Part shown: positions 53,487 through 62,007 of the stretch, piece after piece
Numbering within the stretch: the stretch's first letter is position 1
Layout of the letters: the number at the start of each line of letters is the position of its first letter
Source: Rhizobium leguminosarum
GTDB lineage: Bacteria; Pseudomonadota; Alphaproteobacteria; Rhizobiales; Rhizobiaceae
DNA: 64,000 bases
Assembly: GCF_002953715.1 (NCBI RefSeq)
Contig: NZ_CP025014.1
Span: forward strand, 372,001-436,000
Direction of reading: 5' to 3'
The notes under the pieces: model-generated
Told to the model about the DNA's origin: nothing
Database searches by the model: none
What the model saw: the letters and a program-made list of their open reading frames with translations, nothing else
Made by a program: the position numbers and the translations under genes

Positions 53487-54935
53487 CTACCGGCTGTGAA
53501 CTGTTGCAGGCATCACATCGTCAGGGATCGGGCACACATAGGCTTTGCCGCTGGTCTTTTCCCGCCACTCGGCCGTCGCGGCTGCCAGAAGGTCGGATGA
53601 CGACATCAATGCGAGCCCCGTTGTCGCAAGCGTCTTGGCCGCATGCGCCATGGCTTTGTGCGCGGCCGGGCTTTTTCCCTGCGCGACGACCTGCCAGGTA
53701 TGGGGATTGGTGCCGATCGCCCAGGCTGGCGCCCAGCATTGCGCGGTCGGCGTCACCCAGCTGACATCGCCGACATCGGTCGATCCGGCCCGGAAATGCG
53801 ATTGTCCCTCGAAATTCCGCAGGCCGGTGTGCAGGGGCGCCGAGCCATCGACCTTGGCGTTGGAGAACACATCGCCCTTGATCTGATAGAGGCGGATGCT
53901 GCTCCTGATCGCTTCGGGTGTGAAGGTATCCTGGATTTTCCTGGCGAAGGCGATGTCGGCCTCGTCGAAGGCTATCGGCCCGAGCGCGACCATGTTCTCG
54001 TGCATCGCCGTTTCAAGCGTGATGTTGGGAAGCAGGTTCGTCGAGGCGGTGTCGAATACGATCGCGACCTCGGTTTCGGTCATCATCGCCGCACCTCGTG
54101 CAACCTTCTCGACCCGCCCAGCAAGCTCAAGCGCCTGCGGCATATCAGGCGCTCTGATCAGATAGAGAACCTCGGCGCTAGCCTGCACGACATTGGCGGC
54201 CCTGCCGCCGGTGTCGGTGATCGCGTAGTGAACGCGACAATCCTGCGGCATGTGTTCCCGCAGGAAATTGACGCCGACATTCATGAGTTCGACCGCATCG
54301 AGCGCCGAGCGGCCGAGATGGGCGCTGTTGGCCGCATGTGCCGCGACACCCCTGAAGCGATAGTAATATTCGAGAACGGCAAGATTGTTCGTCGAGCGAA
54401 CACCGTTGAACGGAGCCGGATGCCAGGTCAGGGCGGCATCGACGTCATCGAACGCGCCGGCACGAACCATAAAGGTCTTGCCGGAACCGCCCTCCTCTCC
54501 CGGGCAGCCGTAATAGCGCACTGTTCCGGGCAGGTTGTTCTCCTTGAGGTGGCGGGCAAGCGCAACCGCGGCCATCAGCGATCCGACGCCAAGCAGATTG
54601 TGCCCGCAGCCGTGACCGGTTGCTCCCGCCGCCTCGGGAAAAGGCTCGGCTAGGTCGGCGGTCTGGCTCATTCCGGCCAGGGCATCGTATTCTCCGAGGA
54701 AGGCAATCACCGGCTTGCCGCTGCCGGATTCGCCGATGAAGGCCGTTTCCATGCCTGCGACGCCGCGGTGCACGGCAAAGCCGTTTTCCTCGAGTGTCCT
54801 TGCCAGCAATTGCGACGAGCGCCGCTCCTCGAATTTCAGTTCCGCGAAGTCCCAGATACTGTCGCTGAGGGCGGTATAATCCGGCTTCATCTTTTCGATC
54901 GTCGCGGCAATGGAGCTGATCGCGTCAAGATTCAT
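53487..54935 (-). CDS. AbgB-like M20 amidohydrolase
   Basis: 482 residues of the M20/M40 zinc peptidase family. Motifs are GEYDAL, ATGHGCGHNLLG, YYGCPGEEGGSGKTF and WHPAPFN, closely matching p-aminobenzoyl-glutamate hydrolase subunit B. No signal peptide. The start at 54935 has AGGAA upstream. It is the last gene of ABC system 4 and probably splits an imported N-acyl or aminobenzoyl amino acid. Unlike E. coli, abgA and the AbgT transporter are absent. Confidence 0.88.
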   Translation of the reverse strand: MNLDAISSIAATIEKMKPDYTALSDSIWDFAELKFEERRSSQLLARTLEENGFAVHRGVAGMETAFIGESGSGKPVIAFLGEYDALAGMSQTADLAEPFPEAAGATGHGCGHNLLGVGSLMAAVALARHLKENNLPGTVRYYGCPGEEGGSGKTFMVRAGAFDDVDAALTWHPAPFNGVRSTNNLAVLEYYYRFRGVAAHAANSAHLGRSALDAVELMNVGVNFLREHMPQDCRVHYAITDTGGRAANVVQASAEVLYLIRAPDMPQALELAGRVEKVARGAAMMTETEVAIVFDTASTNLLPNITLETAMHENMVALGPIAFDEADIAFARKIQDTFTPEAIRSSIRLYQIKGDVFSNAKVDGSAPLHTGLRNFEGQSHFRAGSTDVGDVSWVTPTAQCWAPAWAIGTNPHTWQVVAQGKSPAAHKAMAHAAKTLATTGLALMSSSDLLAAATAEWREKTSGKAYVCPIPDDVMPATVHSR

Positions 54936-54985
54936 GGTATTCCTCGCTGTCTGCCCTGCCGCCACAGGGATGTGTTGCACCGGAC

Positions 54986-55055
54986 CCGGCAGGTCTGCCT
55001 GCCGGATCTCCTGTTGACTGTCGAAGTGGGATGGCGGCGCCCGACCACCGGGCGC
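54986..55055. promoter_or_regulatory. Two stem-loops after the system 4 binding-protein gene
   Basis: CCGGCAGG-TCTG-CCTGCCGG at 54986-55005 and GCGCCCG-ACCAC-CGGGCGC at 55037-55055, both perfect. They lie between the binding-protein and AbgB-like genes and may stabilise the upstream transcript or reduce read-through. Confidence 0.55.
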
Positions 55056-55067
55056 GGCAGTTCAGGA

Positions 55068-56612
55068 TTAGTTGTCGAGCGAAACTTCCCAAAGACGGGC
55101 ATTCGATTGCCAGACGGGCTGGCCCTTCAGCTTCTTGGTCGCGCCCCAGACATCGACCATGTCATAGAGGAAGATGCCTGGCATTTCCTTGAGCATCAGC
55201 GTGTGAAACTCGTCGAAAATCGCCTGACGCTTCGTCTGGTCGGGTTCCGCATAGGCGGCCTTCATCAACTCGACTGCCTTTGGATCATCCCACATCAACG
55301 ACGCATTCTTGTCCTTGTTGCCGACATAGAAGCCGTACATCAGCGCCGGATCGAGCCGCGGCGCGACTGATTGCGAGATGATCTGATAGTTGCCGGACCG
55401 GCGGCGATCGACCTGCGTCGCATAGTCGAGCACCTCGATCTGCACATTGAGACCTGCCTGCTGCATCATGGCCTGCGCCATCACCGCGGCCGGGAAGCTT
55501 GGCACGTTGCTGCGCTTGTTGGCGATGATGGTAATCGGCTCGCCCTTATAGCCGGCCGTCGCAAGCTCTTTCTTCGCGGCCTCGATGTCGTAGGGCAGAC
55601 GCTCCTTCTGGACATCGTCGAAATAGAGCGAGTCTTGAGAAACCATCGAACCGTTGGCTGCGCCGGTGCCATTCGAGGCGGCCTCGACGAGCTGGTCGAG
55701 ATCGAGCGCCATCGCCATGGCGCGGCGCACGCCGGGATTGCTCAGAACCTTGTCGCGCGTCTGGATGTAGAAGAGATTTTTGCCGTTGTTGCGAGCCACG
55801 ATCAGTTGCATCGTGTCGCTCGTCTTGAATTCGGGAATGAGATCCGGCGAAATCTCCGCGGTATCGAGCACGCCGGACTGAAGGCCGGCCTTTACGGTCG
55901 AAGCATCGGGAATGACCATGAACTTGATGCCATCGACGAGAGGGCGTTTGGATCCGACCATGCCGTCGGGCTTGCCGTCGTTCTGGGGCGAGACATAATC
56001 GTCGAACTTGGCGAGATGGATATACTCGCCCTTCTTCCATTCATCCCATTTGAAGGGACCGGTACCGATCGGCTTGATAAAGCTGCCATCCGCGCCGACC
56101 GATTCCGGCGAAATCATCCCGGTGTAACCGCATTCGGGGCGCGACATCAGGCCAAGGAAAACCGCGGATGGTTTTTCCAGCGTGATGGTGACGGTCGAAG
56201 CATCGACTGCCTTGACCCCGGTAACATGCACGGATCCGCTGCCGTCGAAATCGGGAAGGCAGGTCCATTTCGTTTCAGGCTTGAGATAGCGGTTCCAGTT
56301 CCACACGACGTCATCGGCGGTCAATTTCTTGCCGTTATGGAATTTGACGTCGTCACGCAGTTTGAAGCTGTAGGTCAGCCCATCCGCCGAAACTTCGAAG
56401 CTCTTTGCCAGCAGCGGCTTGACCTCGCCGTTGTTGGCGTAGCCTACGAGCCCTTCGACGATATGCAGGATGACGCCATCGGTATTGCCGTCGCGGTTGA
56501 CGCCCGGATTGGCACTGCGCAGATCGGAACTTTGCGCCACGACGATGTCGCGGGCGTCGACCACGCCGGTCATCGCCATCAACATGGTCCCTGCAAGAAG
56601 AAGCTTATGCAT
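55068..56612 (-). CDS. ABC system 4: periplasmic solute-binding protein, SBP family 5
   Basis: 514 residues with signal peptide (MHKLLLAGTMLMAMTGVVDA, cleavage before RD). Family 5 features are GKKLTADDVVWNWNRYL and VRRAMAMALDLDQLVEAA. It lies between a serine hydrolase and an amidohydrolase gene. The ligand may be an acyl or aryl amino acid or small peptide. Confidence 0.92.
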   Translation of the reverse strand: MHKLLLAGTMLMAMTGVVDARDIVVAQSSDLRSANPGVNRDGNTDGVILHIVEGLVGYANNGEVKPLLAKSFEVSADGLTYSFKLRDDVKFHNGKKLTADDVVWNWNRYLKPETKWTCLPDFDGSGSVHVTGVKAVDASTVTITLEKPSAVFLGLMSRPECGYTGMISPESVGADGSFIKPIGTGPFKWDEWKKGEYIHLAKFDDYVSPQNDGKPDGMVGSKRPLVDGIKFMVIPDASTVKAGLQSGVLDTAEISPDLIPEFKTSDTMQLIVARNNGKNLFYIQTRDKVLSNPGVRRAMAMALDLDQLVEAASNGTGAANGSMVSQDSLYFDDVQKERLPYDIEAAKKELATAGYKGEPITIIANKRSNVPSFPAAVMAQAMMQQAGLNVQIEVLDYATQVDRRRSGNYQIISQSVAPRLDPALMYGFYVGNKDKNASLMWDDPKAVELMKAAYAEPDQTKRQAIFDEFHTLMLKEMPGIFLYDMVDVWGATKKLKGQPVWQSNARLWEVSLDN

Positions 56613-56636
56613 TGTTCTACCCTCTTTTATGGATTG

Positions 56637-57500
56637 TTAGGATTGGAGTTCATCCCAGCAGGCGCGTGAAAGCCTGCCGATGGTTTCAAGCGCGACCGTA
56701 TAGCCAGGGGTGCCGTCCGGCATTTCCTGCGGCACGTCGTCGGTATAGGCGGCGATGATGTAGAAGGGGGTCCCGTCGCGATAGACGATACCGGCATTCA
56801 TGCGGCCGCGCTTTCCCGTGCCACCCTTGTGGGCGACGAGCGCACCGAATGGCAGCCGGGAAGGAATGGCATAACGCAGGATCTGGTTCTTCAGGGTTTG
56901 AAGCGCGTAAGCGCACAGCGCCTGCGAGGAGCCGAGCCGGTCCGCGGCTTCCCGCGAATCCTGGGCATCCAGGATGGTCTGCAGCAGATAGACCTGATCC
57001 CGTGCCGTCGTCGTGGTGACGGCTTTCAAAGAATGATCGGGCGACAGCGCCAAGGGAGGGATGAGGAAGCGATGGTTGGTGCCTGACATGCCGATCGACT
57101 TGCAATAACCGTCGACCTCTTCGAGCGTCAGCCTTTCGAAGACCATCTTGGTGCAGACATTGTCGCTCAGCACCATCATGCCGGTGATGGCATCGCGCAG
57201 CGATATGACGATACCGGGCGTCAGATAGCGGAACATCCCGCTCGCCACTTCCTCGGCGAAGCGCTTTTCGTAGGTGATCCGCTCGTCCAGATCCAGGCGG
57301 CCCTCATGCGCGGCCTTCAGGGCCGCCATCATGATCGAGGTCTTTCGGGTACTGGCGGAGGGTGTTTCCTCGTCCGCACCTCTGCCGATCGTTTCAGCGC
57401 TACCAAGCGCACGCACCATGAAGCGCGTCACGAAAGGCTGGGCATCGCAGATCGCGTTCAATCGCTCCGCGAGCTTTGCGGATTCAATCATCGTCGTCAT
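56637..57500 (-). CDS. Cytoplasmic class A beta-lactamase-fold serine hydrolase
   Basis: 287 residues. The serine-hydrolase motifs are S50-T-R-K53, S112-D-N114 and K225-G-G. There is no signal peptide, and the omega-loop glutamate of class A beta-lactamases (ExxLN) is not visible; the matching region reads RFLIPPLALSPDHS. Resistance is therefore unlikely; a peptidase or amidase working on imported substrate is more plausible. It starts 1 base after the ATPase stop codon and has a GGAG site. It is embedded between ATPase and binding-protein genes. Confidence 0.83.
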   Translation of the reverse strand: MTTMIESAKLAERLNAICDAQPFVTRFMVRALGSAETIGRGADEETPSASTRKTSIMMAALKAAHEGRLDLDERITYEKRFAEEVASGMFRYLTPGIVISLRDAITGMMVLSDNVCTKMVFERLTLEEVDGYCKSIGMSGTNHRFLIPPLALSPDHSLKAVTTTTARDQVYLLQTILDAQDSREAADRLGSSQALCAYALQTLKNQILRYAIPSRLPFGALVAHKGGTGKRGRMNAGIVYRDGTPFYIIAAYTDDVPQEMPDGTPGYTVALETIGRLSRACWDELQS

Positions 57501-57501
57501 G

Positions 57502-59130
57502 TCAGTTCTCCAGGCGCCATTTGAGGATCACGCCGCCCTGAGCATTGTGGTCCAGAGCGGGGATGGCCGAGAGAAGCCTTTGCGTATAGGCCTCCTTCGG
57601 GCTGTCGAAAACCGTATCGCGGTCGCCCTCCTCGATGATCCGGCCGTCCTGCATGACGACGACGCGATCGGCCACCTGTTCGACCACGCCGAGATCGTGG
57701 CTGATGAACAGGCAGGAAAAGCCGTAGCGTTTTTGCAGATCGGACAGGAGTTCGAGCACCTGCGCCCGGACCGTCACGTCGAGGGCCGATACCGGTTCGT
57801 CGGCGATCAGGAATTTCGGCCGGCGCGCAATGGCCCGGGCGATCGCTACGCGCTGACGCTGGCCGCCCGAAAGCTCATGCGGGTAGCGCCCGGCGTAGTC
57901 GGCCCCAAGCCCGACTTCTTCCAGCGTCTCCAGGGCGCGCTTGCGCTTTGCCGCAGTGTCGAGATCGGGAACGAGCCGCAGAGCTTCTTCCACAAGCGCG
58001 ACGATGGTCATGCGCGGATTGAGCGAGGAATAAGGATCCTGAAAAACCATCTGGCAATTCAGCCGATAGTCCATCCAGTCGTCGTCGCGGCTGCGTCCTT
58101 TGAACCGGATATCGCCTTCGCTCTCCCGGACCAGTCCGGCAATGGTGCGACCGAGCGTGGTCTTGCCGGAACCCGAACCGCCGACCAGTGCCACGACTTC
58201 GCCCTCGTGGATATCGATGCTGACGCCATGCAGCGCCCGTTTCGGCGTTGCCTTCTTCATCAGCGACCGCCGGCCCGGATAGTCGACGACGATATCGCGC
58301 GCCGAGACCATCGGCGCCTTGGTCTTGTCGATCGTCCGCGTCGCTCCGCGAAACGGCAGGGAGGAAAGCAGTTTCTTCGTATAGGCACGCTGCGGTGCGT
58401 CGAGCAGATCGGCGGTGCGTCCTTCTTCGACGATCACGCCCTTTTCCATGACGACGATGCGGTTCGTGTAACGGGCAACCATCGGCAGGTCGTGACTGAT
58501 CAGCAGCACGGCGGTGCCTTCCGCCTGGGTCAGCTCCACCATCAATTCCATGACGTCGCGCTGGATCACGGCATCGAGCGCCGTCGTCGGCTCGTCGGCG
58601 ATCAAGAGCGCCGGCTTCAGCAGCATGACCGATGCCAGCATGATGCGCTGGCGCATGCCGCCCGAGAATTCATGCGGATAGGAAGTGAGCGCCCCGGCGG
58701 GATCGCGGATCCCGACCCGGTTCAGCATGTCGAGGATCCGGCTGCGCCGTTCTTCCCGCGAAAGTTTCGTATGCAGCTGCAACCCTTCTTCGAGTTGGCG
58801 GCCGACGGTCATCGAGGGATTGAGTGAGGTCATCGGCTCCTGGAAGACGACGCCGATTTCCGCACCACGCAATTGGCGCAATTGCGCGCCGTTCATGGAA
58901 AGCACGTCGCGTCCCTTGTAGGCAACGGAGCCGCCGATCACCTTGATGGGTGCCGGCAGCAGCGAGATCAGGGCGCGTGTTGCCAGCGTCTTGCCCGATC
59001 CGCTTTCTCCGACGATGCCGAAGATCTCGCCTGGCGCGACGTCAAAACTGACGTCCTTGACGACCTGCACACCGGTGCCAGTGACCTGAAGCGACAGGTT
59101 GCGGACATTCAAAAGCGTTCTATTGGTCAT
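57502..59130 (-). CDS. ABC system 4: fused double ATPase, OppD-OppF type
   Basis: 542 residues with two nucleotide-binding domains, about 5-245 and 270-525. Walker A motifs are GESGSGKT and GGSGSGKTT, signatures FSGGMRQR and LSGGQRQR, and Walker B LLIADEPTTALD and FLIADEPVSALD. It overlaps the permease by ATGA. It ends close to the serine hydrolase start, indicating translational coupling. Confidence 0.92.
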   Translation of the reverse strand: MTNRTLLNVRNLSLQVTGTGVQVVKDVSFDVAPGEIFGIVGESGSGKTLATRALISLLPAPIKVIGGSVAYKGRDVLSMNGAQLRQLRGAEIGVVFQEPMTSLNPSMTVGRQLEEGLQLHTKLSREERRSRILDMLNRVGIRDPAGALTSYPHEFSGGMRQRIMLASVMLLKPALLIADEPTTALDAVIQRDVMELMVELTQAEGTAVLLISHDLPMVARYTNRIVVMEKGVIVEEGRTADLLDAPQRAYTKKLLSSLPFRGATRTIDKTKAPMVSARDIVVDYPGRRSLMKKATPKRALHGVSIDIHEGEVVALVGGSGSGKTTLGRTIAGLVRESEGDIRFKGRSRDDDWMDYRLNCQMVFQDPYSSLNPRMTIVALVEEALRLVPDLDTAAKRKRALETLEEVGLGADYAGRYPHELSGGQRQRVAIARAIARRPKFLIADEPVSALDVTVRAQVLELLSDLQKRYGFSCLFISHDLGVVEQVADRVVVMQDGRIIEEGDRDTVFDSPKEAYTQRLLSAIPALDHNAQGGVILKWRLEN

Positions 59131-59945
59131 TTCAGCCCCCTCATCCGCGGATCAAGCTTGTCCCGAAGAGCGTCGCCCAGAAGATTGATGCCGAGGAGCG
59201 TCAGGGCGATCGCCAGGCCCGGGAACAGACCCAGCCAGACCGCCTGCTCGATGAATGGTCGGCCGGCGGCCAGCATGTTGCCCCAGGTCGGCGCCGGTGG
59301 CGGGACGCCGAGACCGAGAAAGCTGAGCGCACTTTCCGAAAGGATCGCCCAGCCGAACATCGAGGTCGCAAGCACGGTGATCGGGGCGATGCAATTGGGG
59401 AGGATATGGCGGAACATGGTGTAGAACTCGCCATTGCCCATCACCTTGGAGGCCTCGATGAATTCCCGCTCGCGCAGCGACAGGACGGCACCCCGGACAA
59501 CGCGGGCCATGGAGGGCGAATACGCAATGCCCAGCGCGAAGATGATGCCATATTGGTTGGCGCCGAAGACGGCGAGCAATCCAAGCGCCAGAAGGATGCC
59601 CGGAAAGGCGAGAAGCGCATTGTTGACGGCCATGATGACTGCATCGATCCAACCGCGGGCGTAACCGCTGACGAGACCGATCAGCGTGCCGCAGACCGTC
59701 GCGAATGTGACCGTCAAGGTGCCGATCCAGACGCTCGCCCGGGCGCCGACGATCAGGCGGCTGAGCACGTCCCGGCCGAATTCGTCGGTCCCGAGCCAGT
59801 GGGCGCTGCTTGGCGCTGCCAGCCGTGCCGTGAAGCCGAGCTTCATCGGATCATAGGGGGTCCAGAAAAGGCCGATCGCAGCGGAGATGAGCAATGCGGC
59901 AATCAGAATGCTGCCGATGAAGCCGTTGAACGTGACGTTTTTCAT
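59127..59945 (-). CDS. ABC system 4: permease, DppC/OppC-like
   Basis: 272 residues. The first helix is followed by HWLGTDEFGRDVLSRLIVGAR, the DppC signature, and the C-terminal DALRDKLDPRMRGLK. It overlaps the DppB-like gene by ATGA; a longer frame upstream lies inside that gene and is rejected. Confidence 0.92.
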   Translation of the reverse strand: MKNVTFNGFIGSILIAALLISAAIGLFWTPYDPMKLGFTARLAAPSSAHWLGTDEFGRDVLSRLIVGARASVWIGTLTVTFATVCGTLIGLVSGYARGWIDAVIMAVNNALLAFPGILLALGLLAVFGANQYGIIFALGIAYSPSMARVVRGAVLSLREREFIEASKVMGNGEFYTMFRHILPNCIAPITVLATSMFGWAILSESALSFLGLGVPPPAPTWGNMLAAGRPFIEQAVWLGLFPGLAIALTLLGINLLGDALRDKLDPRMRGLK

Positions 59946-60886
59946 TCGGCGACTACCCGCGGATCGAACAGGGGATAGAGCAGGTCGACGACCAAATTGA
60001 CCAGCACATAGGAAAGCGAGACGAACAGCAGGCAACCCTGGATCACGGGGTAATCGCGGGCAAAAATACTGTCGACCATCAGTCGCCCGAGCCCCGGAAT
60101 GGTGAAGACCGTCTCGATGACGGCAATGCCGCCGAGGAGATTGCCGAGGATCAGACCGATGACTGTCCAGGTCGGGCCGAAGGCGTTCTTGAAGGCGTGC
60201 CGCCAAAGGACGGCGCTCTCGGAAAGCCCCTTGGCCCGGGCGTGGGTGATATAGTCGAGACGCAGGACTTCCAGCGTCGAGGCGCGCGCCATGCGGATCA
60301 ACACACCCATCTCGTGAATGACCAGGGTCATGATCGGCAGCACGAGGTAGAGCAGGCCGCCGGTGAGGTTGCTGCTGATCGAGACATAGCCGAGGACCGG
60401 TAACCAGCTGAGTTTCAAGCCGAAGAAAAGCAGAAGCAGAAGGCCGAGCCAGAATGTCGGGATCGACAGCAGGATCGTGGCCGTGCCGACCAGCGCCAGG
60501 TCTGTCAGACTGTTCTGCCGCCAGGCGGCGATGACACCGGCCGGCACGGCGATGAGGCTCGCCAGAAGCACGGCGACGACGACGATTTCGGCGCTGACCA
60601 GAAAACGGGATGCGACGAGCGGCAGAACCGGCTCGTCATTGACGATCGAGCGGCCGAAGTCACCCTGCACGACATTGGCGGTCCAGATCAGGAACTGTTG
60701 CGGCAACGATTTGTCGAGGCCGAGTTCCGAGCGCATCGCCGCGATCTGAGCCGGCTCAGCCATATCACCCAGCATCAGTGCCGCCGGATCGCCGGGTATG
60801 AAGCGGATCAGCGTGAAGACGGTCACCGAAACGAGGACGATCGTCGGCAATGCCATCAACAGGCGGTTCAGAACGAATTTCAGCAT
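59942..60886 (-). CDS. ABC system 4: permease, DppB/OppB-like
   Basis: 314 residues. It opens MLKFVLNRLLMALPTIVLVS with the block IRFIPGDPAALMLG and has the ATPase-contact loop ARAKGLSESAVLWRHAFKNA, ending LFDPRVVAE. It is the first gene of the operon, with about 180 bases of promoter region upstream containing a palindrome also seen at the MmgE/PrpD promoter. Confidence 0.92.
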   Translation of the reverse strand: MLKFVLNRLLMALPTIVLVSVTVFTLIRFIPGDPAALMLGDMAEPAQIAAMRSELGLDKSLPQQFLIWTANVVQGDFGRSIVNDEPVLPLVASRFLVSAEIVVVAVLLASLIAVPAGVIAAWRQNSLTDLALVGTATILLSIPTFWLGLLLLLFFGLKLSWLPVLGYVSISSNLTGGLLYLVLPIMTLVIHEMGVLIRMARASTLEVLRLDYITHARAKGLSESAVLWRHAFKNAFGPTWTVIGLILGNLLGGIAVIETVFTIPGLGRLMVDSIFARDYPVIQGCLLFVSLSYVLVNLVVDLLYPLFDPRVVAE

Positions 60887-60968
60887 TTTTGTTCCCCGCG
60901 ATTGGCGACGGACAGTGCCCGGCGCCATCGGTTTCGTTGCCGCAAACTATGATCGAATGAGGAAATAT

Positions 60969-60984
60969 CCGCAATATTATGCGA
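60969..60984. promoter_or_regulatory. Palindrome upstream of ABC system 4
   Basis: CCGCAATATTATGCGA; its reverse complement, CGCATAATATTGCGG, differs at one base from 62948-62962. A half-site TGCGGAAT follows at 61001-61008. Candidate site for one of the nearby LysR regulators. Confidence 0.5.
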
Positions 60985-61064
60985 TTCTGTCATAAGTCTA
61001 TGCGGAATACGGCCGCAACCAAAACGGCTGCCTTGGCGTAAGGGTGCAAGCTAAAAGTTTGATT

Positions 61065-61970
61065 TTAAACGTCTTTTTGAGAAAGCCGGATCTGTCGCTT
61101 CAAGGCGTCGCTCAGAGCGTGGGCGGCAATCGAGAGTGGCGTTCCGACCGCCCGCGCCAATCCGAATTCCTGGGTCGCGCGTGGCACGAAAGGACGGTGA
61201 ACCACCGGCAGGTGGCGATAGAGATTCGCATAAAAGCTGCTGATGATCGTGACCCCAAGGCCATGCGCGACATAGGAACAGGCGGAACTGTTGGTATGCG
61301 TCTCGATCTTGACGATCTGCTTGACGCCGGCCCGCCGGAAGGTCTGGTCGAGCGCCATGCGGTTCGGCCGTTGGCGGCCAATCAGAATGAGGGGCACGTC
61401 GCGCAAATTCCTGACCGTGATCTCCTCCAGTTTCGCAAGGGGATGATCCTTCGGTACGACGCAGACGCTTTCGCCGGTGGCGACACGCTCGACCTCGATG
61501 CCCGGTCCGCTCTCGCCCTCCATGCGCAGAAAGCCGAAATCGATCACCCGCTGCTCGACGAGCTTGTTGATCGCAGTCGTCGTCTCGAAGAAGGTTTCGA
61601 TCCGCACACCGGGAAAATCGCTGATGTAATCGGCCAGCATTGCCGGCGCGAAATGCTCCCACATGCTGCTCGGCAGGCCGATGCGGACGATCTCCGGGCC
61701 GGCGGCGCCGCTTCTTAAGTCCTCCGCGTGGCCCGACATCCGATCGACCGCCAGCAAGATGGTCTCGGCATCGCGGGCAAGAAGCAGGGCCTCGGGGGTG
61801 GGGATGAGACGGCCCTTGTCGCGCACGAAAAGCGACATCGAAAGGTCCGCCTCGAGCTGCTGGAGGAGGCGGCTGACGCCGGACTGACTGAGCCCCATCG
61901 TCTTTGCCGTGGCAATCGTCGACCCCGTCGCCAGAAGCGTGCGCAGGACTTCCAGTTGCTTGATATTCAT
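61065..61970 (-). CDS. LysR-family transcriptional regulator (paralogue 1)
   Basis: 301 residues. The N-terminal helix-turn-helix (LLATGSTIATAKTMGLSQSG, then VSRLLQQLEADL) is followed by a substrate-binding domain to about 295. It is closely similar to the next LysR protein in its DNA-binding part. It lies upstream of ABC system 4 on the same strand and probably controls it. It starts 38 bases after the second LysR gene's stop. Confidence 0.9.
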   Translation of the reverse strand: MNIKQLEVLRTLLATGSTIATAKTMGLSQSGVSRLLQQLEADLSMSLFVRDKGRLIPTPEALLLARDAETILLAVDRMSGHAEDLRSGAAGPEIVRIGLPSSMWEHFAPAMLADYISDFPGVRIETFFETTTAINKLVEQRVIDFGFLRMEGESGPGIEVERVATGESVCVVPKDHPLAKLEEITVRNLRDVPLILIGRQRPNRMALDQTFRRAGVKQIVKIETHTNSSACSYVAHGLGVTIISSFYANLYRHLPVVHRPFVPRATQEFGLARAVGTPLSIAAHALSDALKRQIRLSQKDV

Positions 61971-62007
61971 GCGTTCGCGATCCCCCGGGACAGTTCAAGC
62001 ATCGTCA

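Noticed and set aside
56637..57500. Antibiotic-resistance beta-lactamase
   Set aside because: No signal peptide, no visible catalytic omega-loop Glu, and tight embedding in an importer operon; treated as a serine hydrolase of unknown substrate.
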